From the NCBI GenBank assembly GCA_018266455.1, contig JAFEAJ010000022.1, forward strand, positions 62,001 to 126,000: a DNA stretch of 64,000 nt. Reading direction: 5' to 3'. Below, in pieces: positions 35,867-44,229 of this stretch (position 1 is its first letter; every line of letters starts with the position of its first letter). Made by a program: the position numbers and the translations under genes. The notes under the pieces are model-generated. The model made no database searches. It was given only the letters and a program-made list of their open reading frames with translations, and was not told the origin of the DNA. The DNA comes from Bacteroidota bacterium (lineage in GTDB: Bacteria; Bacteroidota; Bacteroidia; Chitinophagales; Chitinophagaceae).

Positions 35867-36898
35867 TTATCTCGCCCTGATGATCGAATACATTATTTTC
35901 TCCAATTCATTTATTGGCAGTGCTTTTATTTGGGCTTGGCCAATTTTTTTCAAGAGCACATAATTGATTGACTGCCGCACTCTCTTCTTGTCATGCTTCA
36001 TCACATCCAATACCTTCTCAGGATCAATATTTGACAATGTGGGCAAACCATACTGCTCAAGTGTAGATATAACCTTCGCGGTGCCTGTGAAATTCAAATA
36101 ATTTTCTGAGATGATGCACGCAGCGACCATGCCAATTGAAATGGCCTGGCCATGCGGAAGCTCATATACTTTTTCAATGGCGTGTCCCAGGGTGTGGCCA
36201 AAATTGAGCAATTGCCTTTCCCCGGTTTCAAATTCATCATGCTGCACCACATTTGATTTTAGCAGAACATTCCGCCTGATGAGCTTTAGCAATGCCAGCT
36301 TGTTTTTTTGGTAATAAGCCAATGTATTTTTTTGCAGTTCCCTGAATAATACGGCGTCCTTAATAGCGCCATGTTTGATGATCTCAGCAAAACCATTTAT
36401 CCATTCACCCAGGGGAAGTGTCTTTAAAAAAGAAATATCATACAAGAGGAAATCCGGTTGGTTAATGGTGCCGACAAGGTTTTTGTATATGCCCACATCA
36501 ATTCCATTTTTCCCACCGATAGATGCATCCACCATCGCCAGCAATGATGTTGGCACAAAAGCATATTTAATCCCGCGCATATAAACCGACCCTACATAAC
36601 CCGTGATATCAGTAACTACTCCGCCACCGACACCAATTAAAAAAGTCTTCCGGTCTGCCCCCATTTCAATGAGCTGGGAAATTATTTTATCAACCGTTCC
36701 CTGTATTTTGTACTCCTCTCCAGCTTTCAGCACAATTGCCCGCCAACCTTTGAATTTTTTGAAAGATGCATGGAATACATTTTCATCAGTTATAATCACT
36801 GCATGCTTCTTGTCCACCAGGGTTTCCAGATCAGAAAACCTGGCATCAAAATAATAGCAGGCTATTTTATTTGAAAACCGAAAAGTTTTTTTATGCAT
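35867..36898 (-). CDS. aroB: 3-dehydroquinate synthase
   Basis: AroB converts DAHP to 3-dehydroquinate and needs NAD+ and a divalent metal. The 343-residue product has VGGGVVTDITGYVGSVYMRGIKYAFVPTSLLAMVDASIGGKNGIDV, the NAD and substrate site, and the metal-binding Glu/His residues (FAEIIKHG, NFGHTLGHAIE, LPHGQAISIGM). Length is normal. It stands between aroG and aroA on the minus strand with 65 and 96 bases of spacing, compatible with one transcript. Confidence 0.96.
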   Translation of the reverse strand: MHKKTFRFSNKIACYYFDARFSDLETLVDKKHAVIITDENVFHASFKKFKGWRAIVLKAGEEYKIQGTVDKIISQLIEMGADRKTFLIGVGGGVVTDITGYVGSVYMRGIKYAFVPTSLLAMVDASIGGKNGIDVGIYKNLVGTINQPDFLLYDISFLKTLPLGEWINGFAEIIKHGAIKDAVLFRELQKNTLAYYQKNKLALLKLIRRNVLLKSNVVQHDEFETGERQLLNFGHTLGHAIEKVYELPHGQAISIGMVAACIISENYLNFTGTAKVISTLEQYGLPTLSNIDPEKVLDVMKHDKKRVRQSINYVLLKKIGQAQIKALPINELEKIMYSIIRAR

Positions 36899-36994
36899 AA
36901 AGCATGAATAAATTTTGTTCCCGAAGCCATAATAAGCCAGTGGATGCCGCCCGCCACAGGTGCAACGAGGCCCACTGGTTTTCGGCCTTCCTTG

Positions 36995-38083
36995 TCAGCT
37001 GTTCATCACCTTATTCTGGTGGTTGATGCTTTCCATGTGCACCGCATCAAAATATTTAGTGATGAATTCCTTGCTCAAGCCAAGCGCCTCACCTTTTGCG
37101 AAAGCACGTTCCAATATAGAATTCCATCTGTTGGTTTGCAAAATCGTAATATTATTGTCTTTTTTATACTGGCCGATTTTTTCTGACACTTTCATCCTGG
37201 TGCCTAGTATCTGCATCAGCTCATCATCGAGGTGGTTGATCTGCTGGCGGAGTTTTTCAAGTGCTGCATGATATTCTTCAGATGCCACATCTTCTTTTCT
37301 CCACCTGATGTGGCCCAGCATTTCTGCAAGCTGCTCAGGAGTAACCTGCTGTTTTGCATCGCTCCATGCCTTATCCGGATCAATATGGCTTTCGATAATC
37401 AGCCCGTCGAAATCAAGGTCAATGGCTTTTTGTGCCACGTCCTGCAAAATATCCCTCCGGCCACAGATATGCGAGGGGTCATTAATAAACAACATCCCCG
37501 GGTTACGCCTCTTCATTTCAATAGCAAGGTGCCACATCGGCGCATTTCGGTACTCCGTATTTCCATAAGAAGAAAACCCACGATGGATCAGGCCAATTTG
37601 TTTAATACCTGCTTTGGCCACACGTTCAACAGCGCCCGTCCATAATTCCAGGTCAGGATTGATAGGGTTCTTGATCAGCACCGGCACTTCAACGCCCCTA
37701 AGTGCGTCAGCAACTTCCTGCACGCTAAACGGGTTCACTGTAGTTCTTGCGCCAATCCACAGCACGTCAACTTCAAAAGTCAGCGCGTCTTCCACCTGCT
37801 TGCCTGTTGCCACTTCCACGGCAACCGGCATGCCCGTTACTTTTTTAGCCTGTTGCAGCCAGGGCAATCCTTTCGTTCCAATTCCCTCAAAACTTCCTGG
37901 GCGCGTGCGCGGCTTCCAGATGCCTGCCCGCATGATATCCACTTTATCGGTCTTGTGCAACCGAATTGCGGTTTCCAAAACCTGTGTTTCTGTTTCTGCG
38001 CTGCACGGGCCTGATATCACCAGCGGGCGCTTATTCCATTTTTCCTGGACCAGTTCTTTCATTTTAGTTGATGTTGCTTCCAT
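36995..38083 (-). CDS. Bifunctional DAHP synthase / chorismate mutase
   Basis: This 362-residue enzyme joins the first step of the shikimate route with the chorismate branch to prephenate. The N-terminal two thirds are a KDO8P-like (type I-beta) DAHP synthase: VISGPCSAETETQ, RAGIWKPRTRPGSFEGIGTKGLPWLQ, HRGFSSYGN, DPSHICGRR. The C-terminal 90 residues are an AroQ chorismate mutase (LEKLRQQINHLDDELMQILGTRMKVSEKIGQYKKDNN). I start at ATG 38083, 16 codons inside the longest frame. The fused mutase probably also acts as allosteric sensor for prephenate, as described for similar fusions. It lies downstream of a helicase gene and upstream of aroB. Confidence 0.95.
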   Translation of the reverse strand: MEATSTKMKELVQEKWNKRPLVISGPCSAETETQVLETAIRLHKTDKVDIMRAGIWKPRTRPGSFEGIGTKGLPWLQQAKKVTGMPVAVEVATGKQVEDALTFEVDVLWIGARTTVNPFSVQEVADALRGVEVPVLIKNPINPDLELWTGAVERVAKAGIKQIGLIHRGFSSYGNTEYRNAPMWHLAIEMKRRNPGMLFINDPSHICGRRDILQDVAQKAIDLDFDGLIIESHIDPDKAWSDAKQQVTPEQLAEMLGHIRWRKEDVASEEYHAALEKLRQQINHLDDELMQILGTRMKVSEKIGQYKKDNNITILQTNRWNSILERAFAKGEALGLSKEFITKYFDAVHMESINHQNKVMNS

Positions 38084-38316
38084 AATATTTTCATTTATAT
38101 TTTTAGTTTCGTGCTTGCAGTCTTTTCGCAACTGCGTTCCATTATTGGCTTTTTGTTATTTTATAAAAAAATCAGTTGATGTATCCATCATTTGTCCTGT
38201 TTTGAAACTGTTGCACACATCTGTGCATCGATTGTTGTTCAGCAATGAATGGGCAAAACAAGAGAATGAATTTATTTTTTATTTCGTTGTGCCCTTTATG
38301 GCATCGGTGAAATTCC

Positions 38317-39993
38317 TCACCGGCTGTTCGCCTCATTCATCCTGATCCTTCTGCCTTTATAATTTTTCCCGTCAATCGAGCGGATCATTTGGTTAGCGGA
38401 CCTCCTGTCCACTTCTACCCAACTGTTCATTTCCTTCATGTCAATCCTTCCCAGTGCTTCCTTTTTCAGGTCGCTCATATCAAGAATAAATTGTAAAAAA
38501 CTTGCCTTATAAAAGCCGTCTTTAGAGCCCAGGTTCACAAACAATTTCATGTAATCGCCTTTGCCGTTAAATTCCCTTCCGCGGGTATCGCGGTATTGCC
38601 TACCACCCGGAGACGATTCTTTTCTCTCTCTGCCGCGGCCTGCGCCATCCCCCTTAAGCTCGCGCATGCGCACGTTCAGGTCTTCTGCGTTTTCATAGTA
38701 TTTCAGGAACCTGTCGAACTCCAATGCAGCTACGCGTTTCAATACCTCTTCCTTGCTGATGTCAGCAAATTTTTCTGCCAGCATGGGCACATAAGTTTCA
38801 TAATCGCCATGACTGATGTCGGCCTGCAGCAATTTATCCATGAAATGAAAGAACTGTTTCCTGCACACATCTTTCCCGCCAGGTATTTCCAGTTTATGGA
38901 ACTGCAACTGCACCATCCGCTCAATCTGTCTTAGTTTACCAATTTCACGGCTATGTATAATCGATAGTGATATCCCGGTATTCCCAGCTCTTCCCGTCCT
39001 TCCGCTCCGATGCGTGTAAACTTCTACATCGTCCGGCAATTCATAATTAATAACATGGGTAATGCCCTGAACGTCGATCCCTCTCGCAGCAACATCCGTT
39101 GCAATCAGCAATTGCAAGGTTTTGTCTCGGAACTCGCCCATCACCTTATCCCGTTGCTGTTGGGTGAGGTCGCCGTGCAATGCATCAATGTCATACCCTT
39201 CTCTTGTCAGTTTCTCAGCAATATTTTGCGCATCGGCTTTGGTCCGGGTAAAAATAATTCCATAGATGCCCGGGTTGAAATCAATAATCCTTTTCAGGGT
39301 TTCATAACGGTGATGTGCAGCCGTAACATAATACTGGTGATCGATGTTTTTGTTTGCGGTGTTCACCTTGCCTACTGTGATCTCAAAGGGCTGCTGCATG
39401 TATTTGCGGCTAACCCTGCGTATTTCAGGCGGCATCGTCGCGCTGAACAACCAGGTTGCTTCGCGCTTTGGGGTGTTTTGCAAAATGAATTCAATATCAT
39501 CCTGGAAACCCATGTTCAGCATTTCGTCCGCTTCATCAAGCACCACGTATTTTATCTGTTCAAGGTTAATGGCTTTCCTTTCAATCAAATCAATCAACCT
39601 GCCTGGTGTAGCCACTACAATTTGTATCCCTCTTTTCAGATCTCTTATCTGCAAACCAATGGAGGTTCCGCCATAAACTGCAATCACATGCATGCCGGGC
39701 ATAAATTTTTTGAATTGCTCGACTTCGCTCACAATCTGCATGCACAATTCCCTGGTGGGACAAACAACCAATGCCTGCGGGAACCTGTCTGCGGCTTGAA
39801 CCAACTGCAATAAAGGCAATCCAAATGCAGCCGTTTTTCCAGTGCCCGTCTGTGCAAGCCCTACAAGGTCCTTAGTGCCGCTCAACAGAACAGGAATTGC
39901 TTTTTCCTGTATTGGAGTAGGGTTTTCAAAGCCCAGCGCATCTGTTGCCTGAACCAGTTTCGCATCCAAACCCAGCTCTTCAAATGTCGCCAT
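38317..39993 (-). CDS. DEAD-box RNA helicase (DeaD/CsdA type with DbpA-like RNA-binding domain)
   Basis: A 558-residue ATP-dependent RNA helicase. Motifs in order: Q motif (GFENPTPIQEKAI), I (AQTGTGKTAAF), Ia (PTRELC), Ib (TPGRLIDL), II (VLDEADEMLN), III (SATMPPE), IV (GIIFTRTKA), V (ATDVAARGIDV) and VI (HRSGRTGRAG). An Arg/Gly-rich linker follows, then a DbpA-type RNA-binding domain (YMKLFVNLGSKDGFYKASFLQFIL...VDRRSANQMIRSIDGKNYKGRRIRM). Such proteins help ribosome assembly and mRNA decay, often in the cold. I start at ATG 39993 because a -7 box lies at 40015-40022. It splits the aromatic gene set. Confidence 0.95.
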   Translation of the reverse strand: MATFEELGLDAKLVQATDALGFENPTPIQEKAIPVLLSGTKDLVGLAQTGTGKTAAFGLPLLQLVQAADRFPQALVVCPTRELCMQIVSEVEQFKKFMPGMHVIAVYGGTSIGLQIRDLKRGIQIVVATPGRLIDLIERKAINLEQIKYVVLDEADEMLNMGFQDDIEFILQNTPKREATWLFSATMPPEIRRVSRKYMQQPFEITVGKVNTANKNIDHQYYVTAAHHRYETLKRIIDFNPGIYGIIFTRTKADAQNIAEKLTREGYDIDALHGDLTQQQRDKVMGEFRDKTLQLLIATDVAARGIDVQGITHVINYELPDDVEVYTHRSGRTGRAGNTGISLSIIHSREIGKLRQIERMVQLQFHKLEIPGGKDVCRKQFFHFMDKLLQADISHGDYETYVPMLAEKFADISKEEVLKRVAALEFDRFLKYYENAEDLNVRMRELKGDGAGRGRERKESSPGGRQYRDTRGREFNGKGDYMKLFVNLGSKDGFYKASFLQFILDMSDLKKEALGRIDMKEMNSWVEVDRRSANQMIRSIDGKNYKGRRIRMNEANSR

Positions 39994-40014
39994 AACGTTT
40001 TTTAAAATTTTGCG

Positions 40015-40022
40015 CAAAGGTA
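40015..40022 (-). promoter_or_regulatory. -7 box of the helicase gene
   Basis: On the minus strand this reads TACCTTTG, an exact TAnnTTTG match, 21 bases before the ATG at 39993. No clear TTTG is found at -33. It shows that the helicase need not depend on the upstream aromatic operon. Confidence 0.55.
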
Positions 40023-40070
40023 CGGTTAAATCGTCTCTGAACGTGATTTTATGATTTATAAGATTAATAA

Positions 40071-40221
40071 GAAGCCGTCTAAAAATGATTGCTCGAACAA
40101 CCAATAGGCTTAATCTTTTCCAAAGCTCATACAGGATTACCCAATTTATAATCAATTAAAAGATTTGGAAAAGTTGAACCGTTGTTATATGGACTTCTCG
40201 AAATCATTTTTAGACAACTTC
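40071..40221. repeat. Dispersed 150-base repeat, copy 1
   Basis: The element begins GAAGCCGTCTAAAAATGATT and ends with AAATCATTTTTAGACAACTTC read on the same strand, so the ends are inverted repeats of about 20 bases with two mismatches. The inner part is also partly palindromic (CTTTTCCAAAGC at 40115-40126 against GATTTGGAAAAG at 40162-40173). A second copy in opposite orientation lies at 57118-57267 with roughly three quarters of positions identical by eye. No coding potential is seen. It sits in the intergenic space between tyrA and the helicase gene. It may be a MITE-like or other non-autonomous element. Confidence 0.85.
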
Positions 40222-40297
40222 ATAAGAGAGGCTATATTTTCATCGTTTCATCCAACCCTCCTAATCCCATCGCCTCCCATAAACGCAAATTCAGATG

Positions 40298-41146
40298 CTA
40301 TTTAATAATCTTCTTTATTTTATTCGCCTTTTCCATTAATTCCCACAGGTAAGCATAGTTTTCTTTTTCAAGGCAGCTTTTAAATTTCCGTAGTTGCGAA
40401 ATGTGTTCGTTCAAAACATCCAGCACATTATCCCGGTTCTGCATAAACACCGGCGCCCACATGGCCGGGCTGCTTTTAGCCAACCGCACGGTACTTTCAA
40501 ACCCCCCGCCGGCCAGTTCGAAAATCGCATCTTCTTCCTTTTCTTTTTCAAGCACGGTATTCGCCAGTGCAAATGAGGTGATGTGGGAGATGTGGCTCAC
40601 GTAGGCAGCATGCAGGTCATGGGCATCAGCATTCATATACACGATATTCATCCCTAACTGCCTATAGATATTTTCCATGGTTTCTGCAGCATCTTTATCG
40701 CTTTTAGCCCTTTCGCAAATTACACAGCTGCGGCCTTTGAAAGCATCATGCACCGCAGCTTCAGGCCCACTATATTCAGTTCCCCACATAGGGTGCGTTG
40801 CCACAAACCTTTTTCTCATCGGATGGTTTGCCATTGCCGTGCACAAAGCGTGCTTGGTAGAACCCGCGTCAGCGACAATTTGTTTTTCCGAGACCAAGTC
40901 CATAATCTCCCGAATAACTGTTACCGTTGAATCTACAGGAATAGCTACATAAACCAGGTCGCTTTTGGCAACAGCCTCTTTTAAGGGAAGCGTTTCATCA
41001 ATCAGCCCCAGTTCAATTGCTTTCTTTGCACTGGCTTCTGTTCGGCTGATGCCAACCACGTTTTTCACCAGCCCAAGATCCTTTAATGCCAGGCTGAACG
41101 AGCCACTTATTAAACCCACACCTACTATGGTAACCGAATCAAACAT
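40298..41146 (-). CDS. tyrA: Prephenate dehydrogenase
   Basis: TyrA oxidises prephenate to 4-hydroxyphenylpyruvate for tyrosine synthesis. The 282-residue protein has the NAD-binding motif VGVGLISGSFSLAL, AIPVDSTVTVI, DAGSTKHAL, the substrate-binding THPMWGTEYSGPEAA and the helical dimerisation domain (HDLHAAYVSHISHITSFALANTVL). There is no fused chorismate mutase, which is on the DAHP synthase instead, and no ACT domain. It overlaps the upstream aminotransferase gene by eight bases, so the two are translationally coupled. Confidence 0.95.
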   Translation of the reverse strand: MFDSVTIVGVGLISGSFSLALKDLGLVKNVVGISRTEASAKKAIELGLIDETLPLKEAVAKSDLVYVAIPVDSTVTVIREIMDLVSEKQIVADAGSTKHALCTAMANHPMRKRFVATHPMWGTEYSGPEAAVHDAFKGRSCVICERAKSDKDAAETMENIYRQLGMNIVYMNADAHDLHAAYVSHISHITSFALANTVLEKEKEEDAIFELAGGGFESTVRLAKSSPAMWAPVFMQNRDNVLDVLNEHISQLRKFKSCLEKENYAYLWELMEKANKIKKIIK

Positions 41147-42341
41147 TGGTTTTGTTTTTTATTGCGAGGAATTCCTTTATGCGCTCTATGCTTTCTGCTA
41201 ATCTTTCTTCCGTTGTACAAAGGCTCACACGCACATAATTTTCCCCGGCACTGCCGAAAATGCCCCCTGGAGTAATGAACACATCCGCATTATACAATAT
41301 TTCATCAGCAAGATCGAAGCCTGTTTTATATTTCAAGGAGACCTTTGCCCAAACAAACATGCCTGTTTGCTTTTTTGAGTAACTGCATTTTAACAGGTCG
41401 AGCAATTCAAAAACTTTTTCGCGCCTTTTTTTATACGCCGCGTTCACGCTATCATACCATTCTTTGGGCAAGCTAAGCGCTTTTGCTGCAGCGAGCTGCA
41501 ATGGCAAAAACATGCCGCTGTCCATATTGCTTTTAAAGCGAAGCACTTCGTCAATTCTTTGCTTTGCTCCAATAAGCATACCTATGCGCCAGCCGGCCAT
41601 GTTCTGCGATTTGCTCAACGAGTTCAGCTCAATGGCAACATCTTTTGCTCCATCAATACCCAATATGCTCATTGGCGATTCATTCAAAATAAAACTGTAT
41701 GGGTTATCATGAATAACCAAAATATTTTGCTGTTTGGCAAACGCAATTAACGCTTCAAAAAATTTTTTGGCAGGCGCCTGCCCGGTTGGCATTTGCGGAT
41801 AGTTCACAAACATCCCTTTTATCGGGCTTGATTTTGCATGCTTGCCGACAAGTTCGCCGAGCTTATCGAAATCAGGGAAATAATTGTTTTCTTCTTTCAG
41901 TTCATAATAAACCGGTGTAGCTCCTGACAACTTAACTGCACTGGAATAAGTAGGGTAACCAGGGTTGGGCACCAGCACTGCTGCCCCATTTTCGAAATAG
42001 GTCATGCAAATATGCATGATCCCTTCTTTGCTCCCGATCAATGGCAAGATTTCGGTGCCAGCGTTCAGCTCAACGCCGTACCATTTGCTGTACCAATCAG
42101 CAATCGCACTGCGCAAAACGGGCGACCCTTTATAACCCTGGTAAGCGTGCACGTTGGGCTTAGCGCTCTCGTCATGCAGCGTTTTGATTACGTCCGGGTG
42201 CGGGGGCAAATCCGGGCTGCCGATACCGAGATTAATAATATTTTTCCCTTGCCTGTTCAGTTCCTCAATTTCACGAAGTTTTTGTGAGAAATAATATTCG
42301 CCAATGCCTTCGAGGCGGGCTGATGTTTTTATTGTTATCAT
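41139..42341 (-). CDS. PLP-dependent aminotransferase, probably for aromatic amino acids
   Basis: A 400-residue class I/II (fold type I) aminotransferase. Visible: NIINLGIGSPDLPPHP, YPQMPTGQAPAKKFFE (usual NPTG altered to MPTG), VIHDNPYSF and the Schiff-base region ELNSLSKSQNMAGWRIG with the PLP lysine, and an Arg near the C-terminus (YVRVSL) for the carboxylate. It resembles the LL-diaminopimelate/aspartate aminotransferase group, but lies between pheA and tyrA and overlaps tyrA by eight bases, so transamination of phenylpyruvate and hydroxyphenylpyruvate is the likely task (inference from context). Confidence 0.88.
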   Translation of the reverse strand: MITIKTSARLEGIGEYYFSQKLREIEELNRQGKNIINLGIGSPDLPPHPDVIKTLHDESAKPNVHAYQGYKGSPVLRSAIADWYSKWYGVELNAGTEILPLIGSKEGIMHICMTYFENGAAVLVPNPGYPTYSSAVKLSGATPVYYELKEENNYFPDFDKLGELVGKHAKSSPIKGMFVNYPQMPTGQAPAKKFFEALIAFAKQQNILVIHDNPYSFILNESPMSILGIDGAKDVAIELNSLSKSQNMAGWRIGMLIGAKQRIDEVLRFKSNMDSGMFLPLQLAAAKALSLPKEWYDSVNAAYKKRREKVFELLDLLKCSYSKKQTGMFVWAKVSLKYKTGFDLADEILYNADVFITPGGIFGSAGENYVRVSLCTTEERLAESIERIKEFLAIKNKTNV

Positions 42342-42493
42342 GTTGTACTATGAATAAGACGACTTATATAAATTGTTTTTATTGTTTGCCACTTAAAATT
42401 CATCTGAACAAGACAAAGCGCTCAATATTTAGGTCAAATATCTTCCAATTGAGGCAAGCTCCACTTGGTCATTAATGCTGCGCACTCCATTAA

Positions 42494-43378
42494 TCAAACA
42501 GTTCTTCCTTTTTTATAAACCCCGTAAATTTTCAAGCCTGCCGTGATTGGTTTGATTTTCTCGATCACAGTATAGAACTGTTCAATAGTATCAAATTCCA
42601 TGTCGGCATGAAATGAATATTGCCAGTTGCTGCCAGGGATAGGGAAAGATTGCAATTTGCTCAGGTTAATGCCGCCATCAGCAATTTGGGTAAGCACCTT
42701 TGCCAGGCTGCCCCTTGAATGATCAGTATGGAAATTCACAGAAGCTTTATCCGCATTTTCAATTTGTGCCGCAATGTCTTCTCTCTGCAAAATCAAAAAA
42801 CGGGTGTAATTATTTTTCATAGTATGAATGTTTGGGGCAAGCACCTGCAGGCTGAAAAGCTCTGCCGCAAGCTTGCTCGCAATCGCAGCAATATGTTTGC
42901 TCCTGTGCTGATGAACATGTTTTGCGCTCAGGGCTGTATCTTCTGTTTCCACCAGTTTCCAGTCGAATTTATCAAGGTATTCAAGGCACTGTTGAATAGC
43001 CATCGGGTGCGAATGTACTTCTCGGATATCCTTTAGCATTACGCCCTGATTTGCCATCAGGTTCTGCCCGATATGGAGATATATTTCGCCGATAATTTTC
43101 AGGTTGCTTTTTTGCAGCAGGTTATAGTTCGGCAAAATGCTCCCTGCAATGGAATTTTCTATGGCCATCACGCCGCCATCGCTTTCTTTCCTGCTGGCAG
43201 CAATTTTTATCACTTCGCGAAAAGTAGCGCAAGGGAGCACCTCTATATCATTACCAAAAAAATGACGCGCAGCCTCCTGGTGAAAGCTTCCTTCATAACC
43301 TTGTATCGAAACTTTGCTCCCTTGCCCATTCCCATTGAAAGGCATGTTATTCACTTCTATCTTTTTTGACTGTTCCAT
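42494..43378 (-). CDS. pheA: Prephenate dehydratase with ACT domain
   Basis: PheA converts prephenate to phenylpyruvate. The 294-residue product has the dehydratase domain (VSIQGYEGSFHQEAARHFFG, GGVMAIENSIAGSILPNYNLL, EVHSHPMAIQQCLEYL, the active-site NYTRFLIL) and a C-terminal ACT domain (RGSLAKVLTQIADGGINLSKLQSFPIPGSNWQYSFHADMEF), which normally binds phenylalanine for feedback inhibition. There is no fused mutase. ATG 43378 is preferred; ATG 43411, right after the terminator T-run, is also possible. It is the first structural gene behind the leader peptide and attenuator at 43425-43561. Confidence 0.95.
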   Translation of the reverse strand: MEQSKKIEVNNMPFNGNGQGSKVSIQGYEGSFHQEAARHFFGNDIEVLPCATFREVIKIAASRKESDGGVMAIENSIAGSILPNYNLLQKSNLKIIGEIYLHIGQNLMANQGVMLKDIREVHSHPMAIQQCLEYLDKFDWKLVETEDTALSAKHVHQHRSKHIAAIASKLAAELFSLQVLAPNIHTMKNNYTRFLILQREDIAAQIENADKASVNFHTDHSRGSLAKVLTQIADGGINLSKLQSFPIPGSNWQYSFHADMEFDTIEQFYTVIEKIKPITAGLKIYGVYKKGRTV

Positions 43379-43424
43379 ATTGTTGATCGATTTCAAATTC
43401 CCTTTTAACATTTCGGGAAAATAA

Positions 43425-43449
43425 AAATCCCGGCTTTTCGCCGGGATTT
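43425..43449 (-). terminator. Attenuator terminator hairpin upstream of pheA
   Basis: On the minus strand AAATCCCGGC (43449-43440), loop GAAAA, GCCGGGATTT (43434-43425), then TTATTTT. This is a perfect 10-bp GC-rich stem with a U-rich tail, an intrinsic terminator that points into pheA but ends before its start. Its 5' arm can alternatively pair with GCCGGGATT at 43499-43491 inside the leader ORF. Confidence 0.88.
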
Positions 43450-43499
43450 ACTATTGTTATTTAGTTTATTATTTGGTTGTTAACAAAAGCAATCCCGGC
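43440..43499 (-). promoter_or_regulatory. Antiterminator pairing of the pheA attenuator
   Basis: GCCGGGATT (43499-43491, leader codons 21-24) is complementary over nine bases to AATCCCGGC (43448-43440), the 5' arm of the terminator. The two structures exclude each other. A ribosome stalled in the aromatic codons upstream (43543-43508) leaves this segment free, so the antiterminator forms and transcription goes on into pheA. Confidence 0.8.
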
Positions 43500-43561
43500 C
43501 TACTGGTAAAGTAGAAATAAAAATAAAAGAAAAAATAACGGTATGCTTTAGCTGTAATCAT
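43469..43561 (-). CDS. pheA operon leader peptide (Phe/Tyr attenuation)
   Basis: A 30-codon ORF on the minus strand, ATG at 43561 and TAA at 43471-43469. The peptide starts MITAKA, codons 7-18 read YRYFFFYFYFYF, and the end is TSRPGLLLLTTK. Eleven of these twelve codons are Phe (six) or Tyr (five). It stands directly upstream of an antiterminator/terminator pair and of pheA, aminotransferase and tyrA, exactly where an amino-acid-sensing leader peptide is expected. Ribosome stalling when charged tRNA-Phe or tRNA-Tyr is short would favour readthrough. An exact -7 box (TACTTTTG) ends ten bases before the ATG. No region pairing with the antiterminator's 5' arm from upstream is evident, so the details differ from the classic trp scheme. 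Confidence 0.85.
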   Translation of the reverse strand: MITAKAYRYFFFYFYFYFTSRPGLLLLTTK

Positions 43562-43570
43562 GATAAGTGC

Positions 43571-43599
43571 CAAAAGTATCAACTTATTTTAAAATCAAA
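43571..43599 (-). promoter_or_regulatory. Promoter of the pheA leader transcript
   Basis: On the minus strand TTTG (43599-43596), 17 bases, TACTTTTG (43578-43571). The -7 box is exact, the spacer a little short. The transcript would begin about 43565, so the leader ATG is almost at the 5' end. Confidence 0.6.
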
Positions 43600-43665
43600 A
43601 ATTATTTTTTTAGATTATTACAACCGCCACGCTTCTTTTTCCAGGCAAAAAGCCTTACTGGCAGC

Positions 43666-44229
43666 TTATTCCAGGCGGCTTAAAATATGCTGGTCAATTT
43701 TTCGGAACAAATGAATGGGCTTATATATCCGCCAGTTCTCTATTTCTTCAAGTTCAATGTACCTGTTCAGCTTAGCCTTTTTAAATTCATGCCGGGCCTG
43801 CTCGGGCATGGCAAGGCAGGCAATCCACCCTCCTGCATCTGTCACCTCTTCATACCATTCTTCATAATAGTCCTTATCCCCGCTGTGGAAATTCAGCACA
43901 TTTTCAGTGATAAGGATAAATTTGTTGATGCCCTGGGCTGAAAAGAAATCCATCACTTCGCGCTTAAGTTCCATAATGTCGTTCTCTATGGCATCATTCC
44001 ATTCGCCAATCAGCTCAATGACCACATAGTGTTCTTCATAATCGGCCATAAGCACTTTCATATATAACGTGCGAGAACCAAAATCATCCCATTGAGGATG
44101 AATATAATAGTTGTATACAGCCTGGGTGAACTGAAATTCAGAATAAACCCTGCCGTAAAACGGTGACTTTTCGTCTTCTTCGCTTACATAAATATGGCGC
44201 CAGTTGTAAAATGGTTCTATATCGTGCAT
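43666..44229 (-). CDS. Conserved hypothetical protein, 187 aa
   Basis: A soluble acidic protein without signal peptide, rich in Tyr, Trp and Glu (MHDIEPFYNWRHIYVSEEDEKSPFYGRVYSEF; SRTLYMKVLMADYEEHYVVIELIGEWNDAIENDIMELKREVM; NFHSGDKDYYEEWYEEVTDAGGWIACLAMP). It looks like an alpha/beta protein. I recognise it only as a conserved Bacteroidota protein with no known role. It is upstream of the pheA leader on the same strand; the leader has its own promoter, so they are likely separate units. Confidence 0.72.
   Translation of the reverse strand: MHDIEPFYNWRHIYVSEEDEKSPFYGRVYSEFQFTQAVYNYYIHPQWDDFGSRTLYMKVLMADYEEHYVVIELIGEWNDAIENDIMELKREVMDFFSAQGINKFILITENVLNFHSGDKDYYEEWYEEVTDAGGWIACLAMPEQARHEFKKAKLNRYIELEEIENWRIYKPIHLFRKIDQHILSRLE

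Noticed and set aside
36937..36978. Inverted repeat CCAGTGG/CCACTGG between aroG and aroB
   Set aside because: Seven bases with a 28-base loop is weak and no function is suggested by position.
38156..38191. Small minus-strand ORF MMDTSTDFFIK upstream of the DAHP synthase gene, a possible second Phe leader
   Set aside because: Only two Phe codons and no terminator/antiterminator pair follow.
38305..38322. Hairpin CGGTGA/TCACCG at the helicase stop codon
   Set aside because: No T-run follows on the minus strand, the stem is short; not enough for a terminator.
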